A stretch of DNA of 64,000 nt, taken from positions 840,675-904,674 of the forward strand of contig NW_002060953.1 in the NCBI RefSeq assembly GCF_000150275.1, written 5' to 3'. The notes beneath the pieces were generated by a model, which worked only from the letters and a program-made list of their open reading frames with translations, made no database searches and was not told the origin of the DNA. The position numbers and the translations under genes are program-made. The DNA is from Trichoplax adhaerens (Eukaryota > Placozoa > Uniplacotomia > Trichoplacea > Trichoplacidae). Shown piece by piece: positions 40,514-50,440 of this stretch. Each line of letters opens with the position of its first letter. The first letter of the stretch is position 1.

Positions 40514-41655
40514 CAGTGAGAACATAGCAGTACGATTAGATTTACTTATCGCAGTCTATCACACATAAGGGTACCATATGCTGGTTGTAGCAATACCTAG
40601 CGGTACTCCAAGTCCAACCCATAGACCCTCTAGCATTCGAGAAAAGTAATAAGATAACATTGTACTGTATTTTATACTATCATATGTATACCGTGCCTAA
40701 ATTGCAAATAATTTAGTAGTCCATGACTGTACCATATGCATGGTTTTACTAGATATTTCTGCAGATAATGTAAAACATCAAGTAAAAATTGGAAGGGTCT
40801 AGAGTACACTGCACAGTACAACTGTAGTTAACAATAAGGCAATCCGAGCTATATTACTGCGATCCTGTTTACTGATCTTCTTGGCGTGTGCTAAGAAACA
40901 TCGCAGACTGGTTGTGACGAGCTAAGATATTTCCTCTAAACTTAGAAATTTTACTTTTAACCTTAACATCTTTGCAGGTGTTCGATAGAATCTAGTTAAA
41001 CGAGTTGGCAATAATTATCTTTGTCTATCGAATCCTAAATTAAGGATTACTAATACATAAATTATTAACCACTAGAGTTACAATTAAGGAGACCGTGAAC
41101 ATTTCTGAGATACAAAACATACGACTATAAACATAGAAATAAAATACACATCACGAAGATTACATTCATAACTTTAGTATTGTGAGCAAGTAGTATGAAG
41201 CATGCCGCTTAGGGTGCAAGTTATGCACCCTTGCCTTTCGTAACTTCTCTCTCCAAAGGGAATGAAATGAAGCATTTTCGTGAGTTACCCAAAAATTCGT
41301 GTTAACTGAAAATAAAATTTCCTTTAACTTAGTGGCTAATACATTCCATAATAAATATATAAACAAAAAAATGAATCACTTTCGAATTCTTACCAATTTG
41401 ATGCTATTTCATTCAATTAATTCATACCCATTTATTAGTTACAAGATGTTGAACTGTAACTTTGGTGGAGTCGGTCTCGCCACAGCACCGAACGAATCAT
41501 ATACTACATACTACGTAGTAGGCCCGAGCCCCTTCTACTTTGCGTGTCGTATACCGTTTGTATTACTATGTTCTGGTACCTTTTATATATCATTAAAGTC
41601 TAATTAAGGAGGACTACTACGATTATTATACCGCCCTGTAAAGTGCTGGTATAAA
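40514..41655. other. Intergenic between the duplication copies
   Basis: About 1.1 kb. A 102-codon frame at 41299-41607 and an overlapping antisense frame show no motif and probably are chance ORFs. Nothing else recognised. Confidence 0.5.
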
Positions 41656-41914
41656 AACCCTTAAAGTTTGATCCAGATAGATGGGATAACTCAGCAAAGA
41701 ATACTAGTCCCTACGCTTATTTGCCATTTCTTAGAGGACCACGAACTTGTATTGGTTCGAAATTTGCTACAACCGAAATGAAATGCTTGCTGTCTCTACT
41801 ATTCAATATTTCTTATTTAAACCTTATCCAAATCAAGCGGTTGAAAGAAAATATCAATTTACAATGAGACCAGATCCTGCTTTGAAACTTATCGTCTCAC
41901 CAGTGTTGCTATGA
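41656..41914 (+). pseudogene. Detached copy of P450 A last exon
   Basis: Covers most of exon 10 of P450 A, from the PLKFDPDRW region through the haem loop to the TGA stop. No acceptor or upstream exons accompany it. One base is missing in the LLSLLLNN region (ATTCAATATTT against ATTAAATAATTT), so the downstream frame is shifted. A by-product of the segmental duplication; not expected to make a P450. Confidence 0.9.
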
Positions 41915-42349
41915 TAATTATCGAATAATATTTCATTTTAAATGTAGTTTTAATTGAGTGCTATTTAGCACGTTTCTTGAAATTTGAATTGAAATATTTA
42001 GGCGACGAAATTTGCGGTATATATATACGCGTCTATATAGAGAATATAATTTATGACCGGCATTCACATCAAGGTGTTCATTTTCTAAGATAAGGTTGAA
42101 TATTCTAATTGGTGATCGCTGCTAATTTAATTACTGGTGATTAGTTTAATTTTCCTCCTACTACTTTTTACACTGTTACTCGGTGTTTTTAAAAATGTTT
42201 AATTTGAATAACAGTGTTATGAGTAGTTATAGATACTGTACCAAATAATTATCTAACTTAGTGTATGAGCCAACCTATTTGGCTTTAAGCTAAGGAGTAA
42301 AGTAGTCTTGAGTAGTGAAAACTTCAGATCTAAAGTAAGTTTGTTCTTG

Positions 42350-43462
42350 TCATTGACTTGCCAATTTTTGAACTAATTCATCTACATGTATCTTATCGTC
42401 GACACTTGCTGCTCGATTAAGTATGACTTGCAATACACCAGGAATGGGTATTCTGTTATTGCTGTCGATGATATCAAACGTATTATCAATCATAGCTGAT
42501 AATCCACGAGAAGATTTGTCGCAATATAGATCATCTAGGGATCGATTATACGTGAATAGAAAAGTGTAAAAGTCCGCCAAGGCATCTGGTTTATTGTCCA
42601 ATTCACAATATCGTTTTGGATCTTTAAAGATTTCCTTATATTCATGAACTTGTGGACTAAGCTGCAAGTATGCAGTGTACGGTATATCAAAGCAAGACAG
42701 GCCTAAGTTGTCGCATAAATTCGTTACAGAAGTATGGACCGATAAATCAAGGCATTCTTTAGGCGTCGGAATTAATGATTTAGTTTTACCTGTAGCATAG
42801 TTGAATAACGAAACATTCGTATTCGGTTTAAGGCGACAGTGTGATAAAACTGCGACACCATCGCTTGATAGTAAATCAGAACAGATTTTATCTAGAAGTT
42901 CTTTAAAGCGAGCCTGATCATGATGCGATGATATAAAATAATAACCACACTGCAATAGATATACTAACTTAAAGTCTTTTATACAACGATCTCCAGTTTG
43001 TGAGCCACGAAGTAATCTCGTAATATCACATTTCATAACATCCGCATGCAAGACACGATAGTTATTTAACGGAATTATTTTAGCTTGCATGGCCTTGTAC
43101 AAATTATCTCCAGCTATTCCATTGGTAGAATTCAGTTTTTCGCAATCTTGTTTATGATCAATACTGTCGTTGTCAGTCAATCCAGTATAATCAGGGTTAC
43201 TATCGACAGCGATTAAATCGATACCGGATTGAAATTGGATATTTCGTAGATATTTTATAATTCTATCCCCAGCTCCACAGCAAATGTCAGCTACACGAAT
43301 AGGATCGTCCTGATCACAATTTACTAATCCTTTCTCTTTTAAACCGTTGATTAAGGCTTGATGTAATAGGGCTTCTGTTTGTGGTTGATTACTTGCATCT
43401 TTAAAAGCGCTAAACGCTTTGCTGTATTCGAATACATGCGTTTTTATTGTTGTCTTTTCCAT
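42350..43462 (-). CDS. Class I SAM-dependent methyltransferase 2, intronless
   Basis: 370 residues, same length and start as methyltransferase 1. Motif I VADICCGAGD (57-66) and the D87 and D141 positions are kept, so it should bind SAM. Most of the protein is identical to copy 1. Differences bunch in residues 14-32 (about nine changes, including EIEIEAR to QPQTEAL) and in a few short patches around 152-161, 209-220 and the C-terminus. That pattern could reflect divergent selection on an N-terminal lid or gene conversion elsewhere. The segment upstream of the start carries an in-frame stop, unlike copy 1. Lies between P450 A and P450 B on the opposite strand. Substrate unknown. Confidence 0.88.
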   Translation of the reverse strand: MEKTTIKTHVFEYSKAFSAFKDASNQPQTEALLHQALINGLKEKGLVNCDQDDPIRVADICCGAGDRIIKYLRNIQFQSGIDLIAVDSNPDYTGLTDNDSIDHKQDCEKLNSTNGIAGDNLYKAMQAKIIPLNNYRVLHADVMKCDITRLLRGSQTGDRCIKDFKLVYLLQCGYYFISSHHDQARFKELLDKICSDLLSSDGVAVLSHCRLKPNTNVSLFNYATGKTKSLIPTPKECLDLSVHTSVTNLCDNLGLSCFDIPYTAYLQLSPQVHEYKEIFKDPKRYCELDNKPDALADFYTFLFTYNRSLDDLYCDKSSRGLSAMIDNTFDIIDSNNRIPIPGVLQVILNRAASVDDKIHVDELVQKLASQ

Positions 43463-43734
43463 CCCGTATAAGGTACTTTCTTCTCCAGAATTTTTACTCT
43501 TTGTCAGTCAGATGTGGGAAAATTCGAAAACTGGCGTATTCTATTGGATGGACTACTCAATTCAAATTAAATGAATAATATTATTTTACACAGCACTGCT
43601 CTCTACCAGTAGTGACGAATCTCACGATTGTGGTAGTGGGCGTTTAATTGAAGCAGACTCGCTCGCTAAACAGTAGAGTACTGTACACAATACTGAACGC
43701 GAATAACTTCGATGGCAAGATGGCGTCGAAAATT

Positions 43735-44067
43735 GAAAGTTGCAATTTGTTACCACTCCGAATCAAAATCGATACTTTGGGCTTGATTTAGCCTCAACAC
43801 TACACAGCTATTCGAAAATGAAAGTTGCAATTTGTTACCACTCCGATTCAAAATCGATACTTTGGGCTTGATTTAGCCTCAACACTACACAGCTATTCGA
43901 AAATTGAAAGTTGCAATTTGTTACCACTCCGATTCAAAATCGATACTTTGGGCTTGATTTAGCCTCAACAGTACACAGCTATTCGAAAATTGAAAGTTGC
44001 AATTTGTTACCACTCCGATTCAAAATCGATACTTTGGGCTTGATTTAGCCTCAACAGTACACAGCTT
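43735..44067. repeat. Tandem repeat, about 86-bp period, four copies
   Basis: Units start gaaagttgcaatttgttacc at 43735, 43820, 43906 and 43992, spaced 85, 86 and 86 bases. Each runs through gatactttgggcttgattta to cacagctattcg. Copies differ by only one or two bases, so the array is recent. Lies in the region between methyltransferase 2 and P450 B. Confidence 0.95.
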
Positions 44068-44189
44068 ATTTTCCTTAGTGCCACCCAAGTTCATCGCGAT
44101 GTACTGTATACTACTGAGTCTAGATCGTAACGGTTCGATCCGAACCGAACCGAACCTTCTCAGGTCTAGACTACTGACCACGGCAAATA

Positions 44190-44705
44190 CTGTACAGTAA
44201 GTATACTGTACTGTACCAGTGTGCAGTTCTGGATTTGGGTCTGGATCACACAACGGAAAGAGAGTGCGTAGTTACTCGCAGACGGGAACGTGCTTCCGCT
44301 GTAGAAAATGTCTTGCTGCCATCCACTTAGGCTAAGTCTATGTTCATATTGCTATACGGTATGGGGCCAGAAAGTGAATGAATACCTTTATTGTACTGTA
44401 CTAATCGATGGTTTGTTGTTTGCTTGCAGAATGAAAATAAAATAAAGTCTTATTTGCACTAACAGTACTCATTGCAGATGCAATATTGGAGTTGCCCACT
44501 ATACACGCTTTCTACCCAATCGTATTCTTAGCGATCAGGCATGAGTAATTACTATACTGTAGAATTGGCAACTTGAACGAGGGCTATTGCGCACGCTCTT
44601 TCCTTCCGTTCCCGATTTGACTCCATGCTTACTTCGACAAGCTTTCCCATGGACAGTACTCAGTACTGTAAAGTACCGTACTGTACTGTAAACTGTACAC
44701 TGTAC
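44190..44705. repeat. Cluster of TACTGTA/TACAGTA words
   Basis: Overlapping TACTGTAC, ACTGTACAGTA and CAGTACTGTA words pack at about 44188-44218 and 44650-44705, forming imperfect palindromes. Similar smaller clusters occur near 5465-5505, 38415-38455 and 45440-45665. Short frames here are artefacts of the repeat. Confidence 0.7.
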
Positions 44706-44796
44706 AAGCGGTCCATGCGATTGCGTCACTCCTTGGCTTGACTTTGAAAATATTGGCAATGGCAAAACAACGCTGGAATTCAATCATTTTGATGTT

Positions 44797-47700
44797 ATGA
44801 TGGCGTTTCCTCAAGAGATATTAACGTGGATTTCCATTGCCATTGCTATTGGCATTGCTTACGTTGTTAAGCAGATTATTTCCAATTTATTATCACCTTT
44901 AAACAAAGTAAGTAGCCTACTGTATTTTGAATGATGAGCAGATACAATTGCTTTGCAATAGCACCTCCATGATGAAACAATCGTGATGGATTCAACATTG
45001 ACGTATAGTGACCACATTGGAGATATATTGCAGGCTATAGGATCATGATGGATGTCTATCGACATGATCAATAGCTAACCTTATATATGATTCAATCCTT
45101 ATTAAGCTTGCTATGGTATTCTAGAATATTGGTAATGTTGTATTGCTTTAGTAAACTATTCCCTTCTTGTATACGTGCGAAATTGCTACACGATGAAGGA
45201 TTGCAATGTCCTTCATAAGTGCTGTGGATCGTCTTGAAGAATTAGCCTTCTTTGACCATACTTTCTATATCATTTATCGTAGATTCCTGGTCCACCAACA
45301 TGGTCACCTTTGGGACATTTACCTAAATTGATAAACGAGCCGCCAGGCGATCCATATATACAGTTCGTAAATAGGCAATAATTGATAGTGTAGAAGTTTC
45401 ATGCTCGTAGATTAAGTCTATACTGCCTGTTGAACGTGATGGTACAGTACATACTGTACATGAAAAATCGAATGAATTGATCAAGATCGACGTATAATTA
45501 ATAAATATGTGTATTATGTAGCTGTTCCTGACGTTTTTTTTTTTCCATTTTACTTACTTTACAAGCTATATCAAAGCTATTACACCTTCAATTAGTGAAA
45601 GTCAACACACTTGAATACGTTCATAAAATAAAATTAATATAAACGTATATATACTGTACAGTAATTGCATTCATGACGTAATGGTCACAGTTCCTTACCT
45701 GAGCTAAAACGTTCTTAAATTGTATTAGATGGAACCAACAATACGGAGGCATCATTCGTTATAGTTTTCCTATGTATAGCCAACGAATCGCGATAATCGA
45801 TCCCGAGTATACCAAACATATTCTTGTTACGCATTGTAGTAAATACCGAAAGCCTACCCAGACCAGAAGGTTAGTTCAAAGAAACAGGCTTGTTACGCTC
45901 GTTATACAAAAAGACACAGCGTAGAAACTAAGATTTGATTCTAAGGCTTCGAATGATTTCATTCTAGTTTATTAATCGGTATCATTGGGGATGGACTCAT
46001 TTTACTAGAAGGCCAAGAACATGCTAGAGCTCGTAAGATTATTAATCCGACGTTTAAATATAGTAAAATTAAAGGTAAGAGGTCACCCAGTATCGTATAA
46101 TAATTGTTTGTCATGCATAGATATATTATTATTTTACATAGTGGTTACTTCGACAGTAGCTTGTAAATTGAATTTTTTTATGCAATGTGTGCTTATAATA
46201 ATACTTTCACTCACAACACAACACACATACATGATACGTGAACTTTACTTGGTATATTTAGGGCTTCGGCCTGGGCTGTGCTATATCACATAGAAATTCT
46301 CATACAATAAATAAATAAATATTAATTATTATATACTTGTTCCAGTAAATACTCATCTAATTGAACTAATAACTATAATTACTTCTTTTTACAATACTCT
46401 ACTGATCAATAGTAAAAAGTGAAAATGTAGCGAAATATCACAAGCAAGGGTTCCACTAGTATAGATAAATGCATAATTGGGAAGGATCACTAGGGTCCTT
46501 TCCACTCACTGAGAAATCCTTACGCTTTAATCTTCTTTTAAATTACTCAATGACTATATATAGTATTAGATCAAATATCATATGAAACATTCTACCACAC
46601 CCTATCTTATATATAGTTACTAACTCATTTCCTATAAAGATCAAACGATTGAAATTATCTTGTTTGTCATACTACTATAGAATTGGTTCCCACTTTTCAA
46701 AGCTTTGCCGAAGTTTTAGTAAATTATTGGCAAAATGAAATTGACGAGCATGGTGGTTCCAAGGCTACATTAGATGTTCACAAAGATTTATCTCGAATCA
46801 CGCTAGATGCAATATGTAAATCTGCATTCGACTATGACTGCAATGCTTTAACAGACAAAAATAATGAGGTATCAGTTGCTTTTGCCAAGGTCCTTGGAGG
46901 CCTTACTTTAAAGTAAGTTTTAGATAGGTATATACTACAAAGTTAGTTCATAATATCGGATATTGCTAGGGCAAGGAATTTACTCAGTTTGTCAGTACTG
47001 AAAGATATTAGTGTATAGTGTGCCTTTCATACCTTATAGTGCATTTCGTTCTAATTTTTTCCTATTTATTATTTTAATTAACCTTTATAGCTGGACATAC
47101 TTTATACCAGGTTTTAAATATTTACCTACTCCTAGTAACATTGAAGGAAAGCGTGCCTTGTCTATTTGTCATGGTACTGTCAGGAAAGTAATTGACGAAA
47201 AGTTAAAAAAAGAAAATATCGGTAAAGGGACAACTTTATTATCTTAATTATATAATTATACGTTACATTAAAGCGTTGAAGATGAAAGAGATGTAAAGTG
47301 AAGAATAATTGCCAATTATAAGTGCAAAAATGGGTTGAATATTACCGTAGGTGAAGAAAAGTGCTTGTTGGATATTTTATTATCGCTTAGAGATGAAGAC
47401 AATAATGCTGGCTTTGCGCGTAATGAATTACAAGATCACGTTATGACATTTATGTCTGCTGGTCACGAAGTTAGTACAAATAAGTGTCATACGATGGCTA
47501 TTACTTCATAATTTATATCATATCAATTGCATTGGTGTACTGTAAATTATGAAGGCAGAACTAACTAATATCCTTCAACGCATTATGCTGTGATCAATTC
47601 ATTGCATTGTTTAGACTATAAGTGTAGCATTGGCTTGGACATTATATGCTTTGGCTACTAACCCTGCAGTTCAAGAGAAAGTTCGCCAAGAAATTTGTAA

Positions 47701-48550
47701 GGTTATACAACCAGGTGACAACATAACTTGGGATACGTTTGATGACTTGCCTTACCTTGACAACGTTATAAAAGAGTCACTTAGGTAATTAATATATAAG
47801 ACTACAAATGTACATATTGCATGATCTATAAATACCTAAAAATTAATAATATGTATACGTAAATTGTTGGAAAGGAGATTATATTCTGAGACTATGGCTT
47901 TAAATCTTTATTATCATCTGTGTTTGATCCATAGGTTATATCCACCAGTACCAATGACTTTTCGACAGGCAATAGCTGACGATAAGATAGGAGAATATTT
48001 TATCCCGAAAGGAACTATGATTGCAATCATACCACCTTATAGGTAACTTAAAGATATCTTCGGCAGGGCATTATGACATAGTTATTGATTTAGCCTATAA
48101 AAGTTTCATAAATCATTTATTCTGTTATCGCATTTCTGACTTTTATGTTTTAAAGAAAAATCTACATTGAAGAATTAAATAACTTTACAAATTGACGTTG
48201 TAAATATTATTTCAAGTGGATTTAGCAGTTTTAAGCAGATCAATATTTATTTTCATTTATGATATAGGAATCCAAAGTATTATGATGAACCCTTACAGTT
48301 TGAACCAGACAGATGGAACAATTCAGCTAAGAATGCCAGTCCTTATGTATATTTACCGTTTCTTAGGGGGCCTCGAATTTGCATTGGCTCAAAATTTGCA
48401 ACAACGGAAATAAAGTGCATCCTGTCTTCACTATTAAAGAATTTCTCTTTTCAACCTTATCCAGACCAACCAGTTGAAAGGAAGTTACAAGTTACAATGA
48501 GGCCTCATCCATCCTTGAAACTTATTGTTTCATCGTTGTTACCTTCATAA
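44797..48550 (+). CDS. Cytochrome P450 monooxygenase B, ER-anchored, 10 exons
   Basis: Exons: 44797-44907, 45283-45362, 45729-45869, 45968-46074, 46681-46912, 47091-47221, 47351-47469, 47615-47784, 47935-48042, 48268-48550. They sum to 1482 nt, 493 residues. Same order of parts as P450 A: 37-residue anchor, IPGPPTW hinge, I-helix SAGHE then TIS, ESLR K-helix, PDRW and haem loop FLRGPRICIG with Cys about 438. The residue after the catalytic Thr is Ile rather than the usual Thr (AGHETI); the oxygen-activating Thr is kept. ATG 44797 and 44800 are adjacent; the second would match the MAF start of P450 A. Donors GTTCGT (exon 2) and GTTAGT (exons 3 and 7) are off-consensus but required by the frame. 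Substrate unknown. Confidence 0.93.
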
Positions 48551-50440
48551 TGATAAAATATCTACTTAATTGTACCATAATAACTAGCGACAAATCCAGA
48601 AATTTAAATTTTAGCTCGAATTGTTTACGTATAATATATGTACAGTATATTGAAAGTGCATTCAAATTTTCATACAATTTTATTTAAAGTTCGTGCTTAT
48701 TGCAGCTATGAACTTCGGCTAATGTAAATCGTTGGCTAACAATACGTAATTCAATCTATGTGGATTTCTGATTATCTATAGAATATTAGATAACTCTTTG
48801 GTGTTGTCTGTTTTATATGATATTTATAATCCATTGGTTTTACATTTAAAAATCAAATAAAAACAACATAAAACTTCATATGAACTCAGTTAGCGTGATA
48901 ATAGATGGGTAATGATCGAACAATATCATGCTTCTTGGTTCCCGTGGTTCATACGGGGAAAAAGTATGTCTGAATTAACTGTTGCTATCTTCTCCTAAAT
49001 CAACATGAGGCACGAGGGTATTGTACTTATTTAGTAAATTACACTAGCATTATAGCAATTAGTCGATCTGTATAGCCGTTCTTTCCTGCCGTAAGATGCG
49101 ATGTACTTGAGCTATAGAATGAGAAAGTAGATAAAAAACTACGATCATTTAGCTACAAAACTACAGCAAGTAAGAAGAGACACTTGATTTCTAAATTAAT
49201 TATAATACCAAATTCCTTAACATAAAGAATATATAGAAGGTGCCCACAAAAGTTATTTATTTATTGACTAGTATTCATTGCTTGGTGTACGCAACATAAG
49301 TAGCAGGATATAGAATAGGGGTAAGAAATAATCGGCGATGGGTTGCAAAGAATCATAAAATGCAATGCCAAATGCTATTATTCCATCTACTGCTTAGTAG
49401 CGCAAGTACTATAATTGTTGAGGTAACTGTTATCACAGCTATCTTCCTGCTAGCAACCTCTATGTATATCATTTACAGTAAAATTTTCGTATAAATAAAG
49501 ATTTAATTCAATAAATTTAGCTCTGGTAGAAACTACGCGCGCATTTGAAGGCTTCTCGTTTAATTGTCCTTACTTGTAAAACAATTTTTGAAAGTTATTC
49601 AAATTGCAGCATGTGTTCAATAATTTGTATTAGTAATTGCTTCTATTAATGATTCCACACTTGAAGATGGACATATGATCGGTTGACTTATCACATTGCA
49701 ACTGGGCGATCTGAATAACTTCATATATAAAAAATTTACGTTTTTTGATTGTGATACAAATTATACTGTTAGCACTTTCGGTTAGATCTTAACGTAATTA
49801 CATTTAAATATGCAATATACATGTAATTATTGATGAAACAGGAAAAATATACGAACTACCGTTTAAATAGGGAGTTGCATTTAGAAGTCAGAATACAATT
49901 GTATCCCTTTTGTATACAATAAAAATAATATTTTATGAGCTATAGTCTCTAGATCACTCAGTAACTTGACGTGTAAGGCGGATATGAACTTTAATGAGGA
50001 CAAGTTACTATAAAGCGAGCGTAATTTATCTAAATAAGCTAGTGGAACAAGGTACGGAAATTATAATGATAGTAATTCTGGCTTGCATTTATTGTAGTAG
50101 GTGAAAATCCGCTAGTTGCAGTTAATACTGTAAAGCAGCATTACTAGAATTATTTACCGTCGGATATCAGTACGCGTAGTAGATGTCTTAGTAAAACTAT
50201 TTTATTTATCTATAAACAAAAATAGACAGCTAATGAGTTCTCAGTAATTAAAATTTTTTAAGGAAATAATTGATACAAGCGAAAGATTTAATATTAAATG
50301 TTATTTTAAATGAGGTATAGAGTAGAATATGTTTTTGGTCGAAAGCATTAACAGCTTATGGATACACATTCACTAAAACTTTAATTTCCGAATTCGTTAA
50401 ATAGGTTTTAAGTAAACGAATAGAAAATAAATAGTTATCA
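48551..50440. other. Convergent intergenic region between P450 B and P450 C
   Basis: 3' flanks of two converging genes, about 1.9 kb, AT-rich. No ORF with family features, no repeat of note. Confidence 0.5.

Larger units (their letters stand above)
41656..43510. repeat. Segmental duplication, copy 2
   Basis: Matches 37571-40513 but with the 38135-39160 segment missing; the joint lies near 42157. Carries a broken P450 last exon, its 3' flank and methyltransferase 2. Confidence 0.85.

Noticed and set aside
40472-40525. 18-codon N-terminal extension of methyltransferase 1
   Set aside because: The matching region of methyltransferase 2 has an in-frame stop, so the shared downstream Met is the better start.
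41299-41607. 102-codon frame between the duplication copies
   Set aside because: No motif, overlaps an antisense frame and is not part of either duplicated block.
44126-44160. ggttcgatccgaacc as a tRNA T-arm
   Set aside because: No anticodon or acceptor stem pairing around it; a simple cgaac repeat explains it.
44020-44253. Overlapping ORFs on both strands in the 43.9-44.8 kb region
   Set aside because: They run through the 86-bp repeat and TACTGTA clusters; the reading frames follow from repeat composition and show no protein family features.
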